From Niabella aurantiaca DSM 17617 (GTDB lineage Bacteria > Bacteroidota > Bacteroidia > Chitinophagales > Chitinophagaceae): 64,000 bases of DNA. Location of the stretch: assembly GCF_000374125.1 (NCBI RefSeq), contig NZ_KB893643.1, forward strand, positions 441,645 through 505,644, given 5' to 3'. Below are positions 25,941-35,202 of the stretch, piece after piece; positions within the stretch are counted from its first letter, which is position 1; each line of letters starts with the position of its first letter. A program made the position numbers and the translations under genes. The notes below the pieces were generated by a model. It was given only the letters and a program-made list of their open reading frames with translations, was not told where the DNA came from and made no database searches.

Positions 25941-27161
25941 TTATGGATACAGCAAATACTTTTCCCGCATTTTTTTATAGGCCGCCAGCCCCGGCTCCCA
26001 GCTTTTGCGGATCTCCGCTTCTGATTTCCCTTCGATGATCTGCTTTTTAAAATCGTACACACCTGCCAGCTTATTAATATCACCCATCTGGTTGCTTTGC
26101 GTTCTGTCGAAGAACTTTGAGCGGTTGGGGTAGGCGTTGTACAGGTCGATCATCCACCGGATATTGATCTTCCGCTCACGGATCAGGTCCGTCATGTCGT
26201 ATGTCCGCAGGTCCAGACCATAACAGGTCTGATCTTTATGCAGCGGGGTGGCGCTCATTCCCTTAATGCTTACGGGGGTGAAGGAAAAATCATACTTTCC
26301 TTTCAACGCCGGGGCGCCCAGCACTGTAAACGGATAATAGGTGCCCCGCCCCTGGCTCACAATGGTTCCCTCAAATAAACAAAGTGAGGGATACAACAGG
26401 ATGCTTTGCTGCGTGTTCAGGTTGGGAGAAGGCGGCACCGGCAATGTATAGGGCCGGTCGTGCGTATAATGCGCTACCGGAATGATCTTAAGCTGCGCTT
26501 TCATCTTATGGGGCAGCCACCCCTCCCCGTTGATCATCTGCGCCAGCTCCGCAATGGTAAGACCATGAGCGATCGGTATCGGATAGGCGCCGATACCGGA
26601 TTTCAGCCGCATGTCCAGTACCGGGCCATCTACCAGGTAGCCGTTCGGATTGGGGCGGTCCAGGATCAGTAATTCCTTGTGGTTCTCTGCACAGGCCTCC
26701 ATGATGCGTCCCATTACATTGATATAGGTATAAAAACGGGTACCTACATCCTGCACATCAAAGATCATGATGTCCACATCCGCCAAGTCCTCTTTGGAAG
26801 GTTTGTTCTTTTTACCGTACAGGGAGATGACCGGGATACCGGTTTTGACATCCACAGCATCGCTTACGGACGCACCTGCATCGGCATCACCCCTAAAGCC
26901 ATGCTCCGGGCCAAATGCTTTTACGATTTTTATACCGCGGGCCAGCAAGCTGTCTACAAGATGTTTGTCGCCGATCCTTGTGGTAGGATTGGCCAGCACC
27001 GCCACCCGCTTTCCGGTGAGGTACGGAATATATTTTTCTGTCTGATCAGCACCGGTCCTGATGGCTTGTTCCGGCTGCGTGGCCTGCGTTCCGGCAACCC
27101 GGGCCGTGGCACAGGAAATACCTGCAGCGATCAGCAGCAGGTTAAAGAATAGAAGCTTCAT
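25941..27161 (-). CDS. DUF1343 protein, NamZ-type exo-beta-N-acetylmuramidase
   Basis: A 406-residue exported protein. Its signal peptide ends in GISC, so it is probably a lipoprotein. The DUF1343 region has GKRVAVLANPTTRI near residue 50, FGPEHGFRGDADAG, FDVQDVGTRFYTYI, and DRPNPNGYLVDGPVLD. Members such as Bacillus NamZ release MurNAc from peptidoglycan fragments, so a role in cell-wall recycling is likely. Length is normal. It is monocistronic and divergent from the thiolase gene. Confidence 0.88.
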   Translation of the reverse strand: MKLLFFNLLLIAAGISCATARVAGTQATQPEQAIRTGADQTEKYIPYLTGKRVAVLANPTTRIGDKHLVDSLLARGIKIVKAFGPEHGFRGDADAGASVSDAVDVKTGIPVISLYGKKNKPSKEDLADVDIMIFDVQDVGTRFYTYINVMGRIMEACAENHKELLILDRPNPNGYLVDGPVLDMRLKSGIGAYPIPIAHGLTIAELAQMINGEGWLPHKMKAQLKIIPVAHYTHDRPYTLPVPPSPNLNTQQSILLYPSLCLFEGTIVSQGRGTYYPFTVLGAPALKGKYDFSFTPVSIKGMSATPLHKDQTCYGLDLRTYDMTDLIRERKINIRWMIDLYNAYPNRSKFFDRTQSNQMGDINKLAGVYDFKKQIIEGKSEAEIRKSWEPGLAAYKKMREKYLLYP

Positions 27162-27339
27162 GTAGTTTCGTTTATAAAATTAAAATCGGACAATAGCTAA
27201 AATACGGCTTCCTTTAGAAAAAACAGCATTATTACGCACAATAACGCAAAAAGATGCCTGGCAACCCTCCTTCGTACTCGCTGCCTGCTCCTGCCTTTCC
27301 GCAAAACACTAACACCCGTTAATAAAAAGAAAAATCCCC

Positions 27340-27347
27340 TACATTTG
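27340..27347 (+). promoter_or_regulatory. Putative -7 element of the thiolase gene
   Basis: TACATTTG matches TAnnTTTG and lies 16 bases before the ATG at 27364. The expected -33 position holds only a weak GTTAA. Confidence 0.45.
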
Positions 27348-27363
27348 TTGAAAACAACAACGG

Positions 27364-28551
27364 ATGTTACCAAAAGAAGTATATATCATTGCTGCCGTAC
27401 GCACCCCGCTGGGCAGTTTTGGAGGAACCTTAAAAGAGCTCAGCGCCACAGAGCTTGGTGCTACCGCCATTAAAGGGGCGCTGGCAAAAGCCGGCATTCA
27501 GTCCAGCCTGGTAGAAGATGTGCTGATGGGCTGCGTACTGCAGGCCAACCTGGGTCAGGCCCCTGCACGGCAGGCCGCAAAATTTGCCGGGCTGCCGGAT
27601 AAGGTCAATTGCACTACGGTGAATAAAGTATGTGCCAGCGGTATGAAGGCGATCGCGGGTGCCGCACAGAGCATTGCACTCGGTGATGCGGATATCGTTG
27701 TTGCCGGCGGAATGGAAAGCATGAGCAATGTTCCGTTTTACCTCGACAAAATGCGTTGGGGCAATAAATACGGGAACGGGGCAGTCATCGACGGCCTGGC
27801 AAAGGATGGACTGACCGATGTGTACAACGGCGAAGCGATGGGTATGGCAGCTGAATTGTGCGCCGGCGAATGCGGCATTTCGAGGGAGGAGCAGGACGCA
27901 TTTGCTATCGAAAGCTACCGGCGAAGCCAGGCGGCCTGGGAAGCCGGGAAATTTGATGCGGAAGTGATCCCTGTTGAAATCCCTTCCCGCAAAGGCGATC
28001 CCGTTATTTTTTCAAAGGATGAAGAGCCCTTCAATGTGAAGTTTGATAAAATTTCGGCCCTTAAACCTGCTTTTAAAAAAGAGGGAACGGTTACCGCGGC
28101 CAACGCCAGTACTATGAACGATGGAGCTGCGGCGCTGGTGCTGATGAGCAAGGCAAAGGCCGATGAACTGGGATTAAAGCCCATTGCCCGGATCCTGGCC
28201 TATGCCGACGCCGAGCAGGCTCCGGAATGGTTTACGACCACGCCTTCGCTTGCGGTGCCTAAAGCTGTTGAAAAGGCAGGATTGCAAATGACCGATATTG
28301 ATTGCTGGGAATTGAATGAAGCATTTTCCGTGGTGGGCATTGAAAATACCCGGCGTATGCAACTGGATCCGGCAAAAGTAAATGTGAACGGAGGTGCCGT
28401 ATCCATCGGGCATCCGCTGGGTGCCAGCGGTGCGCGCATCATCGTGACCCTGATCCACATACTAAAACAACAAAACAGCCGGTATGGTGCTGCCGGCATC
28501 TGCAACGGCGGCGGTGGTGCCAGCGCGATGGTGATCGAGAATATAATTTGA
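27364..28551 (+). CDS. Acetyl-CoA C-acetyltransferase (thiolase)
   Basis: A 395-residue thiolase that joins or cleaves acetyl-CoA units in fatty-acid and ketone-body metabolism. The nucleophilic Cys is in NKVCASGMKAI near residue 89. The downstream motifs are ELNEAFSVVG, GGAVSIGHPLGASGARI with the catalytic His, and CNGGGGASAMVIE with the second Cys. Full length. It stands alone, without a beta-oxidation operon. The 258 bases after it, up to 28810, show no gene. Confidence 0.95.
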   Translation: MLPKEVYIIAAVRTPLGSFGGTLKELSATELGATAIKGALAKAGIQSSLVEDVLMGCVLQANLGQAPARQAAKFAGLPDKVNCTTVNKVCASGMKAIAGAAQSIALGDADIVVAGGMESMSNVPFYLDKMRWGNKYGNGAVIDGLAKDGLTDVYNGEAMGMAAELCAGECGISREEQDAFAIESYRRSQAAWEAGKFDAEVIPVEIPSRKGDPVIFSKDEEPFNVKFDKISALKPAFKKEGTVTAANASTMNDGAAALVLMSKAKADELGLKPIARILAYADAEQAPEWFTTTPSLAVPKAVEKAGLQMTDIDCWELNEAFSVVGIENTRRMQLDPAKVNVNGGAVSIGHPLGASGARIIVTLIHILKQQNSRYGAAGICNGGGGASAMVIENII

Positions 28552-28809
28552 AAATCTGCGCATGTGCTAATACCGATTGGTTATCCGTAATAGCCCGTTG
28601 GCCGAAACGGCTATCATCCCGATAGTAGCTGTTGGGCGCATTATACAGGAAAGCATCGGCCTGAATTATCATTCACTTTCCTATAGTTTGAAACTTACTG
28701 TTTCAGATTACATAGTTGCAAACGGTTAGAACCGGAAAGCGGGATTCAGCATTCAAGACTACGTTAACATCAAGTAAGAAATGAGGTCAAACCCGCAACA
28801 AAAGTCATT

Positions 28810-29778
28810 TTATGATCGCTTTCTGCTAATGGCATTTATGATCTTCACCGCGTGCTCCCGGGAGTTCTCAATAAACAACCGGTGCGTGTTCATCCCCCCG
28901 CAGATCACACCGGCCAGGTAAATTCCTTTTACGCTCGATTCGTGGGTATCCGGATCCAGCACCGGGCACTTTACGGCATCATCGCTCAGCATAACCCCGA
29001 TCTGTTTCAGGAACTGGAGGTTGGGCTGGTAACCGGTTGCCGCGATCACAAAATCGTTTTTCAAAGTGATCATCTCTTCCGGGGTATCAATATCCACTTC
29101 ATCTTCTCTTATCTCCCTGACCGATGCGTTAAAATAAGCGGTGATGGATCCTTCCTTGATCCGGTTTTCAATATCCGGGCGCACCCAGTATTTGACCCGG
29201 GTACCGATCTCGGGCCCACGCACCACCATGGTCACCCGCGCGCCCTTCCGCCAGGTTTCCAGCGCAGCGTCTACCCCCGAATTCATAGCGCCTACCACAA
29301 TCACATCCTGGAACGCATAAAAATGCGGGTCTTTGTAATAGTGCGTCACTTTTGGCAGCTCTTCCCCCGGCACATTCAGTAGGTACGGAATATCATAAAA
29401 GCCGGTGGCAATGATGATATGATCAGCCGTGCAGGTACCTTTGGACGTGACCACTTCAAACAGATCAACCGTCCGCGAAACCTGCTCCACGGGCTCAAAC
29501 AGCCGTATATTCAGGTTAAAGGAACCGGTTACACGGCGATAATATTCCAGCGCTTCATTCCGGACCGGCTTGGGGTTATTGGATACAAAGGGCACTCCGC
29601 CGATCTCCAGCCGCTCCGATGTGGAAAAAAAAGTCATGTTTACCGGGTAATGATACAGCGAGTTCACCAGGCTCCCCTTTTCAAAGATCACATAATCCAG
29701 GCCGGCCTTTTGCGCCTCTATACCGCAAGCCAGCCCAATAGGGCCACCCCCGATGATAACGATCGAAAAATGTTGCAT
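28810..29778 (-). CDS. YpdA-family FAD/NADPH oxidoreductase
   Basis: A 322-residue flavoprotein of the YpdA (Bdr) family, implicated in reducing bacillithiol disulfide in some bacteria. The FAD motif VIIGGGPIGLACG is at about 6-18. A second nucleotide-binding site follows (VVGAMNSGVDAALE), and the C-terminal FAD motif is KGIYLAGVICGG. It lacks the CxxC of thioredoxin reductase. Whether this organism makes bacillithiol is not visible here. It is divergent from pdhB. Confidence 0.87.
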   Translation of the reverse strand: MQHFSIVIIGGGPIGLACGIEAQKAGLDYVIFEKGSLVNSLYHYPVNMTFFSTSERLEIGGVPFVSNNPKPVRNEALEYYRRVTGSFNLNIRLFEPVEQVSRTVDLFEVVTSKGTCTADHIIIATGFYDIPYLLNVPGEELPKVTHYYKDPHFYAFQDVIVVGAMNSGVDAALETWRKGARVTMVVRGPEIGTRVKYWVRPDIENRIKEGSITAYFNASVREIREDEVDIDTPEEMITLKNDFVIAATGYQPNLQFLKQIGVMLSDDAVKCPVLDPDTHESSVKGIYLAGVICGGMNTHRLFIENSREHAVKIINAISRKRS

Positions 29779-30038
29779 TCTGCAAATTTCAAGGATCAGC
29801 GTTCAAATCCCAAATTTTACGGCATGCATAGTGCAGCGCCGCTCAAAAGCAGCCATACGGGTCGCCGCAGCAGTCCGGAATTTTGCCCCCTTCCGCTATA
29901 GCCGGAAACCAATCCTGACCGTTCGGCGGGCACCAAAAAAAAGAGCAGCAACCGAAAAAAGCGAACGCCCTTGCCTTCTTTGGTATTCTGCCGTATCTCA
30001 CTTAAATTTGCCACTCTTAAAACGACAATATTACAAAT

Positions 30039-31028
30039 ATGGCAAGGAGTATAGCTTTCAGAGAAGCCCTCAGAGAGGCAATGAGCGAAGAAATGAGAAG
30101 AGACGAACGCGTGTTTCTGATGGGTGAGGAAGTAGCTGAATACAATGGCGCCTATAAAGTAAGCCAGGGAATGCTGGCCGAATTTGGTGAAAAAAGAGTG
30201 ATCGATACGCCCATTTCCGAGCTGGGATTTACCGCTGTTGGCGTAGGTGCGGCCCAAAATGGTCTTCGCCCGGTTGTAGAATTCATGACCTGGAATTTTG
30301 CCGTTCTCGCATTGGATCAAATTTTAAATACCGCTTCTAAAATGCTGGCAATGAGCGGTGGGCAAATATCCTGCCCGATCGTTTTCCGGGGAGGCAATGG
30401 TTCTGCCGGTCAATTGGGTGCACAGCACTCCACAGCCTTTGAAGCCCTGTATGCCAATATTCCCGGCATCAAGGTGGTGTCTCCGAGTACTCCCTATGAT
30501 GCCAAAGGTCTTTTGAAGCAGGCCATCCGTTACGAAGAAGACCCGGTGATGTTTATGGAAAGCGAGGTGATGTATGGTGATAAAATGGAGGTGCCGGAAG
30601 AAGAATACTATATTGAGCTGGGTAAGGCCGATGTGAAAAGACCCGGAACAGATGTAACCATCATTTCTTTTAATAAAATGATGAAAGTAGCGCTCAGCGC
30701 GGCTGCAGAACTGGAAAAAGAAGGCATAAGTGCAGAGGTGATTGACCTCAGAACGATCCGCCCGCTGGATATGGAAACGATCCTTGCCAGCGTACGTAAA
30801 ACGAACCGGCTGGTTATCGTAGAAGAACAATGGCCGTTTGCTTCCGTATCTTCTGAAATATCCTACAGGGTTCAAAAAGATGCATTCGATTACCTGGATG
30901 CACCCATCCGCAGAATTACTGCTGCTGATGCACCCCTGCACTATGCCCCGAACCTGGTGGCAGCGGCGCTGCCCGACGTACCCAGAACCGTAAAGCTGGT
31001 GAAAGAAGTAATGTATCTGAAGAAATAA
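30039..31028 (+). CDS. pdhB: Pyruvate dehydrogenase E1 component, beta subunit
   Basis: A 329-residue subunit of the thiamine diphosphate-dependent E1, which decarboxylates pyruvate and passes the acetyl group to E2. It starts with IAFREALREAMSEEMRRDERVFLMGEE. The cofactor-contact region is RPVVEFMTWNFA, and the C-terminal transketolase part has EGISAEVIDLRTIRPLD. The alpha subunit and E2 are not in this window, so the genes are dispersed. A branched-chain 2-oxoacid role is an alternative. Confidence 0.92.
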   Translation: MARSIAFREALREAMSEEMRRDERVFLMGEEVAEYNGAYKVSQGMLAEFGEKRVIDTPISELGFTAVGVGAAQNGLRPVVEFMTWNFAVLALDQILNTASKMLAMSGGQISCPIVFRGGNGSAGQLGAQHSTAFEALYANIPGIKVVSPSTPYDAKGLLKQAIRYEEDPVMFMESEVMYGDKMEVPEEEYYIELGKADVKRPGTDVTIISFNKMMKVALSAAAELEKEGISAEVIDLRTIRPLDMETILASVRKTNRLVIVEEQWPFASVSSEISYRVQKDAFDYLDAPIRRITAADAPLHYAPNLVAAALPDVPRTVKLVKEVMYLKK

Positions 31029-31098
31029 CCGCCGTTGAAGCATAGAAGCTTTCTGAAAAGCCGGCCATGCGTATCCTGATTGAAACAAAAATAATCCT

Positions 31099-32286
31099 GT
31101 GGCTAAGAATAAAAACAACGATCATCAACATGAGATCCTGATCATCGATGACGAGGTATCTATAAGAAAAACGCTTTCTGAGATCCTTTCGTTTGAAGGT
31201 TACCGGATTTCGGAAGCAACAGATGGAGAAGAGGGTCTGAAGTTGTTTTCGGAAAAGGCGTTTAATGCCGTTTTGTGCGATATTAAAATGCCCAAAATGG
31301 ACGGCATCGAGTTCCTGGAAAAAGCCAATGCCCTTGCACCTGATATTCCCATCATCATGATCTCCGGGCACGGCACCATCGAAACAGCAGTGGAAGCCGT
31401 AAAAAAAGGAGCTTATGATTTTATTTCAAAGCCACCCGACCTGAACCGGTTGCTGATCACCATCCGCAATGCCATGGAGAAAACATCCCTGGTGGCGGAA
31501 ACCAAGGTACTGCGCAAAAAGGTATCCAAAGTACAGGAGATCGTGGGCAACTCTGCCCCTATCCAAAAAATTAAAGAAACCATCAATAAGGTTGCTCCCA
31601 CGGAAGCCCGGGTGCTGGTAACAGGCGCCAACGGGGTTGGAAAGGAACTGGTAGCCCGGTGGATCCATGAATTGAGCAGTCGCTCCAACAGCCCGCTTGT
31701 TGAGGTAAACTGTGCCGCCATACCAACAGAACTCATTGAGTCTGAATTATTCGGGCATGAAAAGGGATCTTTTACTTCAGCTATCAAGCAACGCATCGGA
31801 AAATTTGAGCAGGCCAATGGGGGCACCCTGTTCCTGGACGAGATCGGTGATATGAGCCTGAATGCGCAGGCTAAAGTACTGCGCGCACTGCAGGAAGGAA
31901 AAATCACCCGTGTTGGCGCCGATAAAGACATCAACGTAGATGTACGGGTTATTGCAGCGACCAATAAAGACCTGCTTCAGGAAGTGGACGACAAGAACTT
32001 CCGCCTTGACCTGTATCACCGGCTGAGCGTGATCCTGATCAACGTTCCTTCCCTGAACGAACGGAAGGATGATATTCCTTTACTGGTAGACCAGTTCCTG
32101 GATGATATCTGTAAAGACTACGGTATTTCCAAAAAAGGTATCGATGAAGGGGCCATTGAATCATTGCAGCAGTACAACTGGACCGGGAATATCCGCGAGC
32201 TCCGGAACGTTGTGGAGCGGCTGGTGATCCTGAGCGGAAAGACCATCACTGCCGCAGACGTGCAGAACTACGTAGCCATCGGTTAA
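31099..32286 (+). CDS. Sigma-54-type response regulator without a DNA-binding domain
   Basis: A 395-residue NtrC-like protein. The receiver domain (11-125) has acidic residues D17 and D18 and phospho-acceptor D61. The AAA+ domain (150-385) has Walker A GANGVGKE at 176-183, Walker B GGTLFLDEIGD at 241-251, and an L1 loop reading GSFTSA (223-228) instead of the sigma-54 contact motif GAFTGA. The protein ends soon after the AAA+ lid (TITAADVQNYV), so the usual Fis-type HTH is missing. The start is GTG, as no in-frame ATG lies before the receiver domain. No histidine kinase is nearby. It may act from solution or not act on sigma-54 at all. Confidence 0.88.
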   Translation: MAKNKNNDHQHEILIIDDEVSIRKTLSEILSFEGYRISEATDGEEGLKLFSEKAFNAVLCDIKMPKMDGIEFLEKANALAPDIPIIMISGHGTIETAVEAVKKGAYDFISKPPDLNRLLITIRNAMEKTSLVAETKVLRKKVSKVQEIVGNSAPIQKIKETINKVAPTEARVLVTGANGVGKELVARWIHELSSRSNSPLVEVNCAAIPTELIESELFGHEKGSFTSAIKQRIGKFEQANGGTLFLDEIGDMSLNAQAKVLRALQEGKITRVGADKDINVDVRVIAATNKDLLQEVDDKNFRLDLYHRLSVILINVPSLNERKDDIPLLVDQFLDDICKDYGISKKGIDEGAIESLQQYNWTGNIRELRNVVERLVILSGKTITAADVQNYVAIG

Positions 32287-32508
32287 ACCGGCCCTGTTGC
32301 AACAACAAAAAAAATGCGGCCTGAAAGACTGCTTATTGATGCATCCTTGCCGGGCCGGTATTTTCATCTGCAAAAAAGGAAGCGCCCTTAAATAAGCGGC
32401 GATTTTCATACGTTTATCTCCCTGCACTGCACCGGATTGATATTTAACCTATAAATTTACAGTATGTTCTTTTGGCACATCACCAGATATATTCATTAAC
32501 CATTTGCA

Positions 32509-34305
32509 GTGGAGGTAAATTTTAAGCATAACTTCCTGGGGTATTTCCGGTTCTACCATTCCGTTTTAGGCAATAAAGTATATCTGTACCTCTGCCTGAA
32601 CGTGCTTATGGGATTGCTGGACGGTATCGGATTAACCCTGTTCATTCCGCTCTTCACATTGCTTTTCAGCGCCGGAAATGAAGAGGCGCTTTACACCGGG
32701 AAAATGCATTACCTCACTGACTTCTTTTCGGCAGCCGGTATTCCCTTTACTATAACGAGCATTCTTATCCTTGTGATCCTGACGTTTTCGGTAAAAGGAT
32801 TCGTCCGTTTTTTACAGCAGCGCTATCTTTCCCGGATGCGTTTCCTCTTCATACGCAAGATACGCACCGCCCTGCTGCAATCGCTGAATGATATTTCCTA
32901 TACCGGCTTCCTAAAACTCAATGCCGGAAAGATCCAGAACACGCTTACAACAGAAATTACGGGCCTGTTCAATACCATGACCACCTATTTCAATTCGATG
33001 CAGCATGTGGGCATCCTCGCCACCTATTATGTTCTGGCATTTATGGCAAACATGCAATTTGCAGCCCTGGTCATCATCAGCGGGGCATTAAGCAATCTTA
33101 TTTTCAAACGGCTGTTCTCCAAAACCCAAAAGCTTTCTACCCACGCATCAAAAAAAGGGAACGATTTCAACAGCTATCTCATACAATCCGTAACGCATTT
33201 CCGTTACCTGAAGGCCACCAATTATTTTAAGCGCTACATGCAGAAACTGAAAAAAGTGATTGAGGAAACCGAAGCCCTGCACTTCAAAATGGGCACTTTC
33301 AGCGCTTTGTCCGAAGGAATCAAAGAGCCCGTAGCCATTATCGCCATCGGGGCCGTGCTCTGCATCCAGTTCTATTTTTTCCCGGAGAGCGATAAGAATA
33401 CGGTTTTGGTGAGCCTTTTATTGTTCTACCGTTCCCTTTCACAGCTCAGCCAGTTGCAGACCAGTTGGCAATTTTTTGCCCAAAACAACGGCAGCATCCG
33501 TTCGGTTACAGAGATCGTCCGGCAGGTACGGCAGCTCAAAGAAGAAACCCGCACCGCTCCCGGAGATCCGGTAGTGATCAGCGGTATCCGCCTTTCCGAT
33601 GTATCCGTAACATACGGTAAACGGACCATCCTGGAAGGGGTCAACCTGCAGATCAACCGGAACCAGACCATCGCTTTTGTTGGCGAAAGCGGCTCCGGAA
33701 AGACCACCCTGGCAAATGTCATCATTGGGCTCATCCCACCTACTACGGGCAATGTATGGATCGGCGCCACCCCTATCAATGAACTTGATCTGAATGCCTA
33801 CCGGGACAAGATCGGATATATCACCCAGGACCCGGTTGTATTCAGTGATACCATTTTTAATAATGTTACATTTTTTGACCCGCCTACTCCGGATAACAGG
33901 GAGCGCTTCCATAAAGCCCTGTACCAGGCATCCCTGGCAGATTTTGTAAACGCGCTTCCGGATAAAGAAAACACACAGGTAGGCGACAACGGCATTTACA
34001 TTTCCGGAGGACAGAAACAGCGGCTTTCCATCGCACGGGAACTGTATAAGGAGGTAAGCCTCCTGATCCTGGACGAAGCCACATCTGCGCTGGATTCGGC
34101 AACGGAAAACATCATTCAGGCAAGCCTGGAGCGACTGCATGGTCATTGTACCATCATCATCATTGCGCACCGCCTCGCCACTATCAAAAGATCCGACACC
34201 ATCTACCTGCTGAAGAACAGGACCCTCTATGAGCAGGGCTCCTTTGAAGAGCTGAGCTGCAAATCGGAAGTATTCAAAAAAATGATCGCAGACCAACAGT
34301 TTTAG
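32509..34305 (+). CDS. ABC transporter, fused permease and ATPase (MsbA-like exporter)
   Basis: A 598-residue half-transporter. Membrane segments lie in residues about 25-310 and the ATPase in about 350-598. The Walker A GESGSGKTTL starts at about 392, the signature is ISGGQKQRLSIAREL near 497, and the Walker B LLILDEATSALD is near 519. The architecture is that of lipid or polysaccharide exporters. The GTG start at 32509 gives a normal N terminus. A methyltransferase and a glycosyltransferase follow, which suggests a surface glycan or lipid. The substrate is not known. The preceding 222 bp hold no gene. Confidence 0.9.
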   Translation: MEVNFKHNFLGYFRFYHSVLGNKVYLYLCLNVLMGLLDGIGLTLFIPLFTLLFSAGNEEALYTGKMHYLTDFFSAAGIPFTITSILILVILTFSVKGFVRFLQQRYLSRMRFLFIRKIRTALLQSLNDISYTGFLKLNAGKIQNTLTTEITGLFNTMTTYFNSMQHVGILATYYVLAFMANMQFAALVIISGALSNLIFKRLFSKTQKLSTHASKKGNDFNSYLIQSVTHFRYLKATNYFKRYMQKLKKVIEETEALHFKMGTFSALSEGIKEPVAIIAIGAVLCIQFYFFPESDKNTVLVSLLLFYRSLSQLSQLQTSWQFFAQNNGSIRSVTEIVRQVRQLKEETRTAPGDPVVISGIRLSDVSVTYGKRTILEGVNLQINRNQTIAFVGESGSGKTTLANVIIGLIPPTTGNVWIGATPINELDLNAYRDKIGYITQDPVVFSDTIFNNVTFFDPPTPDNRERFHKALYQASLADFVNALPDKENTQVGDNGIYISGGQKQRLSIARELYKEVSLLILDEATSALDSATENIIQASLERLHGHCTIIIIAHRLATIKRSDTIYLLKNRTLYEQGSFEELSCKSEVFKKMIADQQF

Positions 34306-34333
34306 AGCGCTGTTGATATCGAAAAACGGCACA

Positions 34334-35050
34334 ATGGACCAGAAAGCAATTATTGATTTTTATGACGACAATGTAACCTACCACATCCGGGTGGGCCTCA
34401 ATGAGCGGGTCTATAGCCTGTATAAGCGGATGATCAGGCTTGGATTGCAGAAACGCTCTACGGTACTGGAGCTCGGCTGCAGCACAGGCACACTGACCCA
34501 TCTGCTATGCCGGTGCGCTAAAAGAGGAACCGTTGAAGCGGTTGACATCAGCCCCGGCTCCATAGCATATGCCCGGCAAAAGATCCGCCATCCCAATGTC
34601 AGCTTTGCAACAGCCGATATTGTACATTATACTCCCCGATCTGGGAACATCGATTTCATTACACTCTTTGATGTGCTGGAACACATTCCGCTGGCGCAGC
34701 ATTCGGAGCTTCTCGCCCGTCTGGCTGCATTGTGCAGCAGGCGTACCCGCATACTGATCCATATTCCCAATCCAGACCACCTTGCCTATCATATAAAACA
34801 CAATGCTGAAGACCTCCAGGTCATCGATCAGCCGGTTGACCTCCCGGTATTGATTACCCGCGCCGACCAGGCAGGCCTGAAGCTCGATTTTTTAGAGACC
34901 TATGGTATCTGGCACGAGAACGATTATGTCTTTCTTGTATTGAGCGCTAAAAAGGAGTTTGAAAAAGTACCGCTGGGCAACCGGCGCACCCTGCTTCAAA
35001 AAGCCGTTAAAAGGCTGCACAGGATGTATTTCAGAACGCGGTACCGATAG
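34334..35050 (+). CDS. Class I SAM-dependent methyltransferase
   Basis: A 238-residue methyltransferase with motif I VLELGCSTGTLTHLL near residue 40 and acidic motif II. The region FDVLEHIPLAQH resembles that of UbiE- and glycan-type enzymes. The ATG at 34334 is preferred to the TTG at 34313. It starts 28 bases after the ABC exporter gene and probably shares its transcript. The acceptor is unknown. The C terminus (RLHRMYFRTRYR) is basic, as in proteins that touch membranes or nucleic acids. Confidence 0.82.
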   Translation: MDQKAIIDFYDDNVTYHIRVGLNERVYSLYKRMIRLGLQKRSTVLELGCSTGTLTHLLCRCAKRGTVEAVDISPGSIAYARQKIRHPNVSFATADIVHYTPRSGNIDFITLFDVLEHIPLAQHSELLARLAALCSRRTRILIHIPNPDHLAYHIKHNAEDLQVIDQPVDLPVLITRADQAGLKLDFLETYGIWHENDYVFLVLSAKKEFEKVPLGNRRTLLQKAVKRLHRMYFRTRYR

Positions 35051-35202
35051 AAGGGCATTCTCCAAAAATAAACAGACAGGTCAGGGATGCCTTTTCAGGG
35101 AGAACGGGAAAGACCCGCTCAATATATATATTTTCAGAACCATTGAGGCAATAAGCCAGAATAAGTCATAAGCCGCTCATATTGATCCGGAACAGCGATG
35201 GT

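Noticed and set aside
28552-28809. Possible terminator after the thiolase gene (TAGCCCGTT with AACGGCTA)
   Set aside because: The stem is bulged and no T-run follows, so it is too weak to call.
33439-34332. A 297-residue minus-strand frame inside the ABC exporter
   Set aside because: It is a shadow of the ATPase domain on the opposite strand.
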